From contig OZ017770.1 of the NCBI GenBank assembly GCA_963969345.1, forward strand, positions 8,193,246 through 8,257,245: a stretch of 64,000 bases of DNA, in the 5' to 3' direction. Positions 54,320 through 64,000 of the stretch are shown here, in pieces (position 1 is the first letter of the stretch; every line of letters begins with the position of its first letter). The DNA comes from Turbatrix aceti (lineage: Eukaryota > Nematoda > Chromadorea > Rhabditida > Panagrolaimidae). Made by a program: the position numbers and the translations under genes. The notes under the pieces are model-generated. The model was given only the letters and a program-made list of their open reading frames with translations, ran no database searches and was not told the DNA's origin.

Positions 54320-54600
54320 ATCAATGAATTTCAGAGGACTTTTTTCATGAATCATATTGTAACTGTCATTTGGTTATGTTTTTTAAACGTCCGTTTTGTA
54401 TTCATCATTGCTCCCACTCTTGCACTTAATTGTGTGCAAAAAAATAATGCTTGCGGTACGTTTTCAAAATCAAAGACATGAGATGTCATCACAAATCAAT
54501 AATTGATCATGACATTCGGGATTGATCCAGTGATCGCCATGAACTGATGTTGTGACCACTAAATTACTAATACACAGCAAGACACTTCTTGTCTTGTACG
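54320..54600 (+). repeat. Dispersed repeat, copy 1 (empty site for the foldback)
   Basis: About 280 bases that match 61735-61853 joined to 63833-64000 with few differences. In this copy the sequence runs unbroken through GCACTTAATTGTG at 54420-54432, where the other copy carries a 1979-bp insertion. Confidence 0.9.
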
Positions 54601-54608
54601 CGCAACTA

Positions 54609-57059
54609 CTCACAAAAAAAAAATTTCGGTCATTGCTTTCTGAAAAGCAATTAATTGATGTCGGGACAGCAAAATATTGCTAAGTTAGCTGCCTTAAAAC
54701 CGCGTTGCTTTCGGGAAAGCAATGTTGGTTTTGCATAACATTGCTTTTTAGACAGCAATAAATTGCTATTCTGCAAACCACGTTGCGGCCAGTTTTGCGT
54801 TGGTCTCAGCACGAAAAGCGTTGGCAAAGCGTGACGAACCCCCTTCCCGTTGCTGCTTTTTTGGCCCCATACGCCCCTTCGATACGGTATTAGGTACGGT
54901 ATTTATTATTATTACAACAAACAATGAATACAACAAACAAAAAGAGAAAAAATAAAGAATTCCAAAAACCTGTCGTTAGGCACAGCAGATTCAGTCATCT
55001 TGCCCGCGGGCCAAAAAGATCTTGACGCGTTTTTCTCGACGACGGTAGCGTGTTGTCATCGTCGACAAAGCGGCAGATTACTAACATTATGTCGACGTCG
55101 GAGTAAGGATGATGCCATTTTTATTACAGCGATACATGGGTTGACATTTGAAGTAGCCTAAAAACAACTCATCAAAGGAGTCATCAAAAGGTTCAAAACT
55201 CACCAAAAAAAACACCGGCACGCACTTTGACGGCGGTTACGTTAAGCCGGATGATTAGAGAATCGTGATGGGTTTCTCGTCGACGACAGAAGTGTGTAAA
55301 ACCATTGAAGTAGCCTGAAACGCAAATTGACACGTTTGTTTCTCAGGATGAGTGTAAAAAGGCAGAAAAAGGCTGTAATACCAAAAAATTCATTAACAAC
55401 TAACAAATGACATGTGTTTACAATTTTCGAGTTACCGTGAGTTGGCAAAGCATGCGGTTCTGAAGCGCCGACGATCGACAATATCGGTAACCTATCATCA
55501 GCCTAGTAATCCCCCAACTCAAACGCCAACCTCAAGAACCTATCAACAAGCGAAATCAGAACAGCAGCATGGCCAAGCCACGATACAACGAATTTTTTCA
55601 AAAAAATGTCATTTGAAAGCCCAAAAAATCTTCCCACCCCCTCCCCAAACTCACCAAGGTTGCTGCCAGTCACTGTCCTGTCATCCTGCCGCTTCGTAGT
55701 AGTCCATGGGTAGTTGCAGCACAAAATATACGTCGAAGAGCAAGCGAAACAACAACAAATAGAAGCAAAAGTCATAAAAATGAAGAAAAAACAAGAAAAA
55801 ATTCCAAGTCTTAGGGCTGCGAACTCGTCCGATCGCGTTGCCAAATTTTCGCGTCGGGAGTTGCAGAAACGAGATGTGACGCATGTGTGCGAGTTTTGAA
55901 CAATTCGATCAAACTAATTATTTTTAAAATTCAAAAACTTTGGTCAATTATTACGTATGTTTCTGAAATTTTAGGACGTGGTCAAATGAAATTTTGTCTA
56001 TCGAGTGGATATACTCCCGTTTTACAAAATTGTCATTTTTGAACAAATTGAGTAGGGTGTACTAGAAAAATCGTATCTCAATGAATAATAAAGTTAGAAC
56101 CCCAGTTTTTTAAGCATTAGACGCACAAGAAAATTTTCTATCTAGCAAAAATTTTTATTCTTACTGTTACCATTAAAAAACTATGAGAAAAAATGACATT
56201 TTCACGAAATACATAATTTTAGGACTTTTTTAGGAACTTGATCCAAACATGAGTTATACCAGTGAATTCTCCAGTATCTTTTTTATCCACTCTGAAAATT
56301 TCAGAATTTTATCTCTCTTCTGTGCGCAGGTGCATAATTTTTTCTAGACCCTACTTTTTTTAGTTTTTCGACCTCAGAAATTTTGAAAGTAGGGTTCGGA
56401 AAAAAAATCAGCACGACGCGCGTTTTCAATGTAAAATTCTGAAAAGTTGGGACCTGAGGTGAAATTGAACGCTGAAGCCGATAGAGTCCATTTCGTTTTC
56501 ATGTTTCTTATCAGAAATTTTTCACATCAAATTTTGTCGGAAATTTCAATTTTTTAGAAACTTGTAGGTTGACATGGTATCCTTTTTTGTGAATCGGAAG
56601 TTAGGAAATTTTGTTGTGCTTCAGAATTGCTTTTGTCTGCATTTCTAGCTCATTTGGTTCATGTGCTACAATTTTTCTACCATACCTCCTTGGATTTCAA
56701 TAATTTTGATCGAATCCAGAAAGTTTGAACATTTCATGCTACAGAACCCACTTTGTTCTGTCTGTAAAAAAAATTTCACATAAAAAACTCAATTTAGAAA
56801 CGAAATACAATTTTTCAAAATTCTGTACCAAATCGACGTCGAGAAAAGAACAGTTAGTTGCGCGCAACGTGCGATAGTGTCTGCAACTTGGTGCGCAGAA
56901 GAAAAAGCTGCAGCAATTCAAAATTTTTTTGCTTACTATTGCTTACTAAAAAGCAATACGCATGTTGTAACGTTCATATTGCTTGCTGTCAAACAAATAA
57001 TTGCTTAGCACAAAGGAAAATTTTCGACGACATATTGCTTGTTTAAATTTTTCTGTGAG
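54609..57059. mobile_element. Putative 2.45-kb TA-flanked DNA transposon, non-coding
   Basis: The ends are CTCACAAAAAAA (left) and, reverse-complemented, CTCACAGAAAAA (right), each flanked by TA (54607-54608 and 57060-57061). Both subterminal regions (54635-54775 and 56905-57045) are packed with AGCAAT/ATTGCT, about seven to nine copies each, several paired into short palindromes. Such clusters are typical transposase-binding regions. The interior (55000-56800) codes nothing I recognise, so it would be a non-autonomous or decayed element. The terminal repeats are short and A-rich, hence only moderate confidence. Confidence 0.5.
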
Positions 57060-57295
57060 TATAACATTTTCGGTAATGTTGAAAAAAAAATTATGTTTGA
57101 AACTGGTTATTACCATTTAAAAATGCCATGGCTATAATGGCAGTTCATTAACATTTGAAACAATACTTGTAAGACTTCAAATTTTAGAAAAAAATACCAA
57201 TTGTTCTAGAAGTCATTATTCTAATCAAAATTTTGTTTTTGACTCTCTACTTCCCCGTCTACAGTCATGTTGGATACCCAATTCTCACTGGTTGG

Positions 57296-57735
57296 ATTAC
57301 AACGTTGGCTCAAAACATTTGAGATTCTAAAAACCGTTTAGCTTTTTTAAAGGGACTTGCCGACTGTTTACACAGAACGTAATGATTCTAATTCACCGTA
57401 GATGAAATCTGTAGGAAGCCAGAAACTTTGTTGAAAAGTTGAAAAGTATAATGGAGATAAGAAAAACGCCATTGAGCCCCTGAATTAACGGGTTTATTTT
57501 TAACCAATGATTTAGGAAATTCTGTTGCGAGCCACAGTTGTCGGTTCTGAAATTTTTTCGGGTACCCGAACCGGAAACGGAACCGAAAATGATTTTTTCG
57601 GGTAGCCAGAACCGGCCGGTTCCGATACGGGTACCCGAAAACACTGAATGCCACCATAGATCCTTATTTTGGACGGTATACTGCTCCAAGGGCGTTCTTC
57701 GCGCCCGATATCGTATTGACTATCAGCGAAGCAAC
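57296..57735 (+). pseudogene. Aspartic protease relic
   Basis: Bases 57645-57735 match the 3' third of the two downstream aspartic protease genes (from GCCACCATAG through CCCGATATCG to CTATCAGCG); the translated piece aligns as NATID..., then APDIVLTIS. About 350 bases upstream, GTTGGCTCAAAACATTTGAG at 57304-57323 is identical to a sequence in the promoter region of the third copy (60072-60091). The rest of the coding region is missing, replaced by a stretch rich in CCGGTTC and GGGTACCCG palindromes. Confidence 0.7.
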
Positions 57736-58137
57736 TAGAAACAGGGTCGTCGCACTAACTGCGCGCTCACATTTCCAATGAATTCACGATCGTTTCAGTT
57801 TACCAGACGCGACCGCTGATGTGATAATGCTTCTGAAATGTGTAGGAATTACTATACGAAGCTTCATCCCAGCATTGCACCATGATTGAAAATAGCGAAA
57901 ACATTCGATAGAATCCTGGTAGACAGAAGGAAACTGACAATGATAACAAAACACTGGCATGTGATTGTTAAACTTTTCACGTTTTAAACAATTGATCATG
58001 AGTCGAATCCCAAATCAGAAGCCGTTGAATTATGTTATTTAACGGTGATATTGTTTACCAGACATTGCAGCCAACCATTTCCACCGAGTTGAATAAAACG
58101 ATATCCATTGTTATTTATCTGCCACGCGTCAAGACGG

Positions 58138-58166
58138 TGCAAATAAATACTGGCCTGTCTGCCAAA
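58138..58166 (+). promoter_or_regulatory. Conserved core promoter block, protease A
   Basis: A run of about 29 bases ending CTGGCCTGTCTGCCAAA, 19 bases before the start codon, is identical to 60260-60288 before protease B. It includes AAATAAATA, which may serve as the TATA element. Confidence 0.55.
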
Positions 58167-58184
58167 AAATCATCATTCTCAACC

Positions 58185-59294
58185 ATGAAGCTACTCGTTC
58201 TTCTCGTCTTGGTCGGCATAGCAGCCGCAGCCGTCGTCAAGATGGACATAATTCGCCGCCCTGTCAATAATACTGTCTCACTTAGCAAGAATCCATATCA
58301 CGAACATATTTTGTACTTTCATAATCACGTATATTTAGGCAACATTAGTCTAGGTACTCCGCCTCAAGTGTTTCTAGTTATGATAGACACAGGATCTTCT
58401 GATCTCTGGGTCGCGGATTCTACTCATCAAGTCGTTGGCAATACAAATCGCTTCTTCTCAAACAAATCCTCTACCTACAAAGAGAACGGAAAACCATTTT
58501 CTATTTCATATATCGAAATGGAAGGATATGTAAGAGGTTTTCTTGGTACCGATACTTTTGCTTTTGGTGGAGCAACCGGAGAAAGCGTCGCCGTACAAAA
58601 TGTGACTTTCGGACAAGGCACTGATGATATATACCTGAATATACGTCCAAATTGTGGAGTTCTGGGTTTGGCTTTCCAGTCTCTTTCAGTTGAAAATACC
58701 GTACCACCATTCATTGAAGCAATCAACCAAGGTTTGTTTGACGAACCAATTTTCACTGCATACTACAAAAAATTCCAAAATGTAACGGAAAATGATGGCT
58801 TCGGTGGACAAATCACGTTTGGCGGACTGGATACAGATCATTGTTCAAGTGATGTGTTTTACATTAATCTTACCGAAGCAAATTTGTACAAATTCAACGT
58901 AGATAAGGTCAAAGCCGGTAATTTTGTTCAGGAGTATCAGGGGTATAACAAAACAGCAGCTGTGGAAACTGGATCAACGGATCTATTTTTACCCCCAGAT
59001 CTATATAATTATATTTTAAGCCAAAGTAATGCCACCATAGTGGACAATATATGGTATACTGTTTCATCGGCGGCCTCCGTTCCCGATATCGTATTAACCA
59101 TCAACGGAAAAGATTTCACTATTTCCGGCAGTCATTACATCGTTGAGTATTTCGACTTACTTGTTTTATCTATCAAAGAGAGTACTGACATTAGAGTGCC
59201 TTCATTTGTACTTGGCGATCCCTTCGTTAATTCGTATTGCACGATCTTTGACGTCGGACAAAAACGCCTTGGTTTGGCCGAAATCAAAAAGTAA
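58185..59294 (+). CDS. Pepsin-like aspartic protease A, second active site altered
   Basis: An intronless frame. I choose the ATG at 58185 because it gives a signal peptide (LLVLLVLVGIAAAAV) and matches protease B; 369 residues. Upstream in-frame ATGs at 58032 would add 51 residues without family support. Pepsin (A1) features: a basic propeptide, YLGNISLGTPPQVF, the first catalytic DTGSSDLWVAD near residue 70, ISY in the flap, and a C-terminal YCTIFDVGQKRLGLAE. The second catalytic triplet reads ETGSTDLF in place of the usual DTG(T/S), so one of the two essential aspartates is Glu. The enzyme is probably weak or inactive, or a non-catalytic binder. An AATAAA lies at 59329-59334. Lack of introns is striking next to neighbours with many. 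Confidence 0.9.
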   Translation: MKLLVLLVLVGIAAAAVVKMDIIRRPVNNTVSLSKNPYHEHILYFHNHVYLGNISLGTPPQVFLVMIDTGSSDLWVADSTHQVVGNTNRFFSNKSSTYKENGKPFSISYIEMEGYVRGFLGTDTFAFGGATGESVAVQNVTFGQGTDDIYLNIRPNCGVLGLAFQSLSVENTVPPFIEAINQGLFDEPIFTAYYKKFQNVTENDGFGGQITFGGLDTDHCSSDVFYINLTEANLYKFNVDKVKAGNFVQEYQGYNKTAAVETGSTDLFLPPDLYNYILSQSNATIVDNIWYTVSSAASVPDIVLTINGKDFTISGSHYIVEYFDLLVLSIKESTDIRVPSFVLGDPFVNSYCTIFDVGQKRLGLAEIKK

Positions 59295-60259
59295 AATTCA
59301 TTTGAATATAAATTGATTGATTGATTGAAATAAATTATGTCGTGCAAAAAATGGGGGTGAGGGTTTTGGTACTCAATCGATCGTTGCTTGCGCCTGGGGG
59401 TGTCAGTCACACAATCAGGGCAATCTTAGAACATGCGAAAGCTCAATAATATGTCGATTATGAAATGCGTCAAAGTAAAATTATTACACATTTTCATAGC
59501 ATAATGTGCTCATGATTCAAAACAACAGAAGAGATTTATAAAATAAAAATGTTGGCTTCGGATATGTGTCTGAATTTTTCGATAATCATAAAAAAATGTG
59601 AGTAGGCGGTTGTGTTCCACGTTTCTGATCTATAAAAAAAATCGAATCTTAAAAATCCGATTTTTTTATATCAAAATCATTGCAGAAAGCAAAATTAGGT
59701 TGAAAATACCTTTTGTTTGTAGTAAAGCTGTTTATTGACTATTTTTGGTCAGAATTATATAAGTCATGAAAATATCGAAAGCAATGATTAAAAATAATGA
59801 GAGCAAGGGATAGAATCCTGGTAAACATAAGGAAACGGACAAAAATAACACAACAATAGAATTATTCGTAGCTGAGCATTCCTTCAAAGTTGAATTGATG
59901 GGAGTTGGATACTTAATTTTCGGTCAGCACAAAATTGCTGTAAAACATTTACCAATTTTTTTGTTTCACTCTAATTTTTGCAAAAAAATACTTCGAAAAC
60001 CGAATCTTCAAAATCCGATATTTTAAAAAAGTTTCAAAATATCGAGACTTTTTCATCTTGGGATACAATGTTGGCTCAAAACATTTGAGATTCATTTTTA
60101 GACGATTGTTAAACTGTACGTTTTTCACAATGGACGTTGGTAAAAATCTAACATCGAACGTCGTTGAATTGTTTTAACTGTGATATTGTTTACGGAATGT
60201 CGCAGTTTAATGGAACGATACCCATTGATATCATTTTGTCTGGCTTCAATTGTTTTAGA
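59295..60259. other. Spacer between aspartic proteases A and B
   Basis: Contains blocks also found upstream of copy A, for example GATAGAATCCTGGTA (59810 and 57909) and GTGATATTGTTTAC (60180 and 58045), which shows that promoter DNA was duplicated with the genes. No other gene. Confidence 0.6.
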
Positions 60260-60288
60260 TGCAAATAAATACTGGCCTGTCTGCCAAA
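60260..60288 (+). promoter_or_regulatory. Conserved core promoter block, protease B
   Basis: Identical to the block at 58138-58166 and at the same distance from the start codon. Confidence 0.55.
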
Positions 60289-60306
60289 TAATCATCATTC
60301 TCAACC

Positions 60307-61408
60307 ATGAAGGTACTCGTTCTTCTCGCCTTGGTTGGCATAGCAGCTGCCGCCGTCGTCAAGATCGACATGTTCCGCCGAGTCGTCAAGAATCAAGTTC
60401 GGCGTGAAAAGAATCCGTTTCATGAACATCTTTCCGACATTAACAATGTGGCATATTTGGGCAACATTTCTCTCGGTACACCACCTCAAGTGTTCGAAGT
60501 TGTTCTAGACACAGGATCTTCTGATTTCTGGGTCGCGGACGCAACTGATCCTAACGCTGGCACAAAGGGCTTTTACTCAAACAAATCCTCTACCTACAAA
60601 AAAAACGGAAAACCATTTTCAATTCATTATGGCATAGGAAGTGCAAAAGGATTTCTCGCAGTCGATACCTTTGCATTTGGTGGAGCAACCGAAGAAAGAG
60701 TAGTCGTACAAAATGTAACTTTTGCACAAGTTACTTCTGATACGGACGTTGTTCGCCCACGAAGTTTTGGGATTCTGGGTTTGGCTTTTCAGTCTCTTTC
60801 TGTTGATAATACCGTACCACCATTCATTGAAGCAGTCAATCAAGGTTTGTTTGATGAACCAATTTTCACTGCATACTACGAAAAAGACCAAACTGCGACT
60901 TTTGATGGTCCCGGCGGACAAATCACTTTTGGCGGACTGGACACAGAACATTGCTGTAGTGATGTGGTTTACATCGATCTAACCGAAGCAAAATGGTACA
61001 AGTTCAACGTGGATAATGTCAAAGCCGGCAATTTTGTTCAGGAGTATCAGGGAGTTAGCAAAACAGCCATTGTGGACACTGGAGCAACGTGTCTATATTT
61101 ACCCCATGATCTAGTGAATTCTATTGTAAGCCAAAGTAATGCCACCATAGATTCCACTTCTGGAGTGTATACTGTTTCATCGGCGTCCTCCGCACCCGAT
61201 ATCGAATTGTCTATCAGCGGAAAAAAATTTCACTATTCCCAGCAGTCAGTACGTCGTTGATCTTGGTCAAGGAAATCTTCTTTTAGCTATCCAACCGATT
61301 AATACAGAGTCTTTTTCATTTCAACTTGGCGATCCCTTCATTCGTTCGTATTGCACTGTTTTTGACGTCGGACAAAAACGCATTGGCTTCGCCGAAATTA
61401 AAAAGTAA
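60307..61408 (+). pseudogene. Pepsin-like aspartic protease B, frameshifted
   Basis: Intronless like copy A and about two-thirds identical to it. The frame opens at 60307 with a signal peptide (VLVLLALVGIAAAAV) and carries both catalytic motifs intact: DTGSSDFWVAD and the second site VDTGATCLY. After ELSISGKK it enters a run of seven A (about 61222-61228) where copy A has a shorter run, and the frame stops at 61260. Dropping one base from the run opens a frame through LGDPFIRSYC and the final GFAEIKK to a stop at 61406-61408, parallel to copy A. So the gene has one homopolymer frameshift: a true pseudogene, a sequencing or assembly indel, or, less likely, a tolerated slip. AATAAA follows at 61451. 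Confidence 0.82.
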
Positions 61409-61734
61409 AAATCACTTGTATAAAATGTATAAAAATAATTGATTGATTAAAATAAATAATGTTGTGGTAATTAATTTCAAATGACTTTGTTTCGCTTGAT
61501 TTTTGTTCCTTGGGCCAGAGAGCAGTTGCTCAAATGAATGCACTGTATTTTTCGTTAAATGGATGTCTACTTATCGTTTTTTTTGCACGAACAGATGTTT
61601 TTTTACCACAATTAGATTTGAATCGGTATCATTTTGTCCTTTTTCAATTCATTTGGGTATCATTTTTTTCCCCTTTTTCAATTCATCAATTCAGTCGGAC
61701 AAAAACATCAAACCATGCAAAAACATGATGATTG
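61409..61734. other. 3' flank of protease B
   Basis: AT-rich, poly(A) signal near 61451, then two imperfect copies of a TTTTTCAATTCATTTGGG-like stretch near 61640-61690. No gene. Confidence 0.5.
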
Positions 61735-61853
61735 TGATCAGTGAATTTCAAAAGACTTTTTTAATGAATCATATTCTAACTGTCATTTGGTTATGTTTTT
61801 TAAACGTATTTGTTGTGTTTTGTATTCATCATTGCCCCCACTCTTGCACTTAA
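61735..61853 (+). repeat. Dispersed repeat, copy 2, left part
   Basis: Matches 54320-54427 up to the TTAA where the foldback element is inserted; continues at 63833. Confidence 0.88.
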
Positions 61854-63832
61854 AAGGGACTCTGCGAGCCGATTTGAGGTCGGCGACCCAGCTATTTTAC
61901 AACTTCAAATGTTTTGTGCCCAAGTTGTAGGGGGGCCTATGGGAGACTCAAAATGGGCCATAATAGATTTTTCAGATGCCGGATTCTGGAGCTAGGGCTT
62001 CTCGAATGTTTCGACGTCAAAATTTCAAACTGCTTCTAAAAATCTGATGTTTGGCATACAGGGGTATCTTAGCACGAGAAATCGACAGGTGTATTCCGAT
62101 TTTTCAAAAAACATCTGACGTTTTTGAAAAAATTGATTTTCTTCGATTTACCTGTTTTTACCGTCAAAAATTGGCTGTGGCGTCCGAGAGAGGATCCTCC
62201 AGCGGGTTTTGACACCGGAATCTGAAAGCCCGTCTTTTTTGACGTCGATTGAGGTATTACACAAAAAAAATTATGTCCCTTTATTTGACCAACACTAGGC
62301 TTGTATGGCGCGCACTTGGTAAAAAAACACCTTTGTCGAGTTTCCGAAATGAATATTTTTATAGTTGGAAAAATCTAATTTGTGGTTTCCGGGGGTATTT
62401 TGGCACGAGAAATCGACTGGTGTATTCAGATTTCTCAAAAAACATCTGATTTTTATGAAAAACTTGATGGTTGATGTTTTACCGTTATTTACCGTCACAA
62501 AAATGGCTGCAGCGCCCAAGGGAGAATCTTCCAGGCAGTTTTGATGCCAGAATCGGTTTCCCCATCTTTTTCGACGTCGATTGATGTATAACACAGAAAA
62601 ATTGAGGTGCCTTTCTTTGACCATAGCCAGGTTTTTATCGCGCGCACTTGGTGCAAACACCTTTTTTTGCGTCATTGACCGAAAAAGACGTGGGCGCTTT
62701 TGTTTTATGTGCTTACGGTCACCTGGGTATGTTTAGACAGGTCCCAAAAATTGTTTTTAACGAGTTGCGCTCCTTATCAGATAATTGAAGCGGTAAATTA
62801 CGATATTTCAGTTTCATGTTTTTTTAATGCCAGTGACAATACACAAAATAATCGGATGATCAGCGCAAGTCGCTAAAAACAATATTTAGGACATGCCTGA
62901 ACACACCCAGGTGACCGTGAGCACATAAAACAAAAATTGGCTTCAGGGCTTTTTTTTGAACATGACTCCTGTTACGCGCGCCCACGTCTTTTTCGGTCAA
63001 TGACGCAAAAAAAGGTGTTTGCACCAAGTGCGCGCGATAAAAACCTGGCTATGGTCAAAGAAAGGCACCTCAATTTTTCTGTGTTATACATCAATCGACG
63101 TCGAAAAAGATGGGGAAACCGATTCTGGCATCAAAACTGCCTGGAAGATTCTCCCTTGGGCGCTGCAGCCATTTTTGTGACGGTAAATAACGGTAAAACA
63201 TCAACCATCAAGTTTTTCATAAAAATCAAATGTTTTTTGAGAAATCTGAATACACCAGTCGATTTCTCGTGCCAAAATACCTCCGGAAACCACAAATTAG
63301 ATTTTTCCAACTATAAAAATATTCATTTCGGAAACTCGACAAAAGTGTTTTTTTACCAAGTGCGCGCCATACAAGCCTAGTTTTGGTCAAATAAAGGGAC
63401 ATAATTTTTTTTGTGTAATACCTCAATCGACGTCAAAAAAGACGGGCTTTCAGATTCCGGTGTCAAAACCCGCTGGAGGATCCTCTCTCGGACGCCACAG
63501 CCAATTTTTGACGGTAAAAACAGGTAAATCGAAGAAAATCAATTTTTTCAAAAAAGTCAGATGTTTTTTGAAAAATCGGAATACACCTGTCGATTTCTCG
63601 TGCCAAGATACCCCTGTATGCCAAACATCAGATTTTTAGAAGCAGTTTGAAATTTTGACGTCGAAACATTCGAGAAGCCCTAGCTCCAGAATCCGGCATC
63701 TGAAAAATCTATTATGGCCAATTTGGAGTCTCCCATAGCCCCCCCTACAACTTGGGCACAAAACATTTGAAGTTGTAAATTAGCTGGGTCGCGGCCTTCA
63801 CCTTATTCCAAAATCGGCTCGCAGAGTCCCTC
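61854..63832. mobile_element. 1979-bp foldback (palindromic) element with TTAA target duplication
   Basis: The left half (from AAGGGACTCTGCGAGCCG) and the right half (ending CGGCTCGCAGAGTCCCTC) are reverse complements over almost their whole length, about 930-980 bases each, meeting at a small centre near 62790-62850. TTAA flanks both sides (61850-61853 and 63833-63836), and the empty site at 54420 has a single TTAA, so insertion with TTAA duplication is directly visible. TTAA is the piggyBac-type target, but the termini do not show the classic CCC start. The right arm carries about 43 bases near 62930-62975 and about 16 bases near 63795 that the left arm lacks. No transposase is present, so the element is non-autonomous. 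Confidence 0.92.
62046..62700. repeat. Two tandem diverged 330-bp units in the left arm
   Basis: The block starting GGGGTATCTTAGCACGAGAA (near 62061) recurs about 330 bases later as GGGGTATTTTGGCACGAGAA (near 62390). Each unit runs through TTTACCGTCA, GACGTCGATTGA and GGCGCGCACTTGG or CGCGCGCACTTGG. The mirrored pair lies in the right arm. Confidence 0.8.
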
Positions 63833-64000
63833 TTAATTGTGTGCAAAAAAATAATGCTTGCAGTACGTTTTCAAAATCAAAGACATGAGATGTCTTCACA
63901 AATCAACAATTGGTCATGACATTCGGGATTGATCCAGTGATCGCCATGAACTGATGTTGTGACCACTAAATTACTAATACACAGCAAGACACTTCTTGTC
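63833..64000 (+). repeat. Dispersed repeat, copy 2, right part
   Basis: Continues the repeat interrupted at 61853; 168 bases matching 54424-54592 with about six changes, and runs off the window end. Confidence 0.9.

Noticed and set aside
57540..57625. GGGTACCCG/CCGGTTC-rich stretch as a coding Pro-Glu repeat
   Set aside because: The open frame arises from short palindromic repeats and runs into the protease relic; more likely transposon-end debris.
1..64000. CRISPR arrays, bacterial operons, rRNA or tRNA genes
   Set aside because: The DNA is clearly eukaryotic, and I found no regularly spaced repeats, rRNA-like segments or convincing tRNA B-box with a matching fold. A tRNA or snRNA scan was not possible by eye.

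Overview
The window is animal nuclear DNA, most probably from a nematode. Protein-coding genes are split by many short introns (about 42-180 bases, GT..AG, acceptors of the form TTTTAG or TTTTCAG). The gene set is metazoan (matrixin, astacin, CSL, BicC, AKAP10, GALNT). Several families point to Nematoda: a tyrosinase ending in two ShKT domains, an N-myristoylation-type globin, a one-domain saposin and a Pao/BEL retrotransposon. Several genes have a pyrimidine-rich 3' splice acceptor within about 5-25 bases of the start codon, which fits spliced-leader trans-splicing but does not prove it. I cannot name the genus.

Left part (1-12.4 kb, all minus strand): the 5' end of a sema-domain gene, a trypsin-like protease, three tandem PITH-domain genes, and VPS53. 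In the third PITH copy the last PITH exon has a splice donor that joins it in frame to four downstream exons of an unrecognised protein, giving a probable chimeric gene of 563 codons. Middle (13.7-31.2 kb): sphingosine-1-phosphate lyase (+), a complete BEL/Pao retrotransposon with 5-base target duplication (-), a saposin-like secreted protein (+), an armadillo protein similar to ARMC10 (-), Bicaudal-C (-) and the TFIIA small subunit (+).

Right-middle (31.9-53.6 kb): AKAP10-like anchoring protein (+), a matrixin that apparently lacks a propeptide (-), ShKT tyrosinase (-), a globin (-), an astacin (+), the Notch-pathway transcription factor CSL (-), a polypeptide GalNAc-transferase (+) and an SLC13 transporter (-). 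I rebuilt exon boundaries by hand from splice motifs, reading phase and family conservation; phases close throughout each model.

Right end (53.6-64 kb): repeat-rich. It holds a 2.45-kb element flanked by TA with AGCAAT/ATTGCT-rich ends, a cluster of pepsin-like aspartic proteases (one relic, one copy with an altered second catalytic residue, one frameshifted copy; all intronless), and a 1.98-kb foldback element whose two arms form an almost complete palindrome. The foldback is flanked by TTAA, and the same flanking sequence occurs without the insertion at 54.4 kb, so the window contains both the filled site and its empty site.
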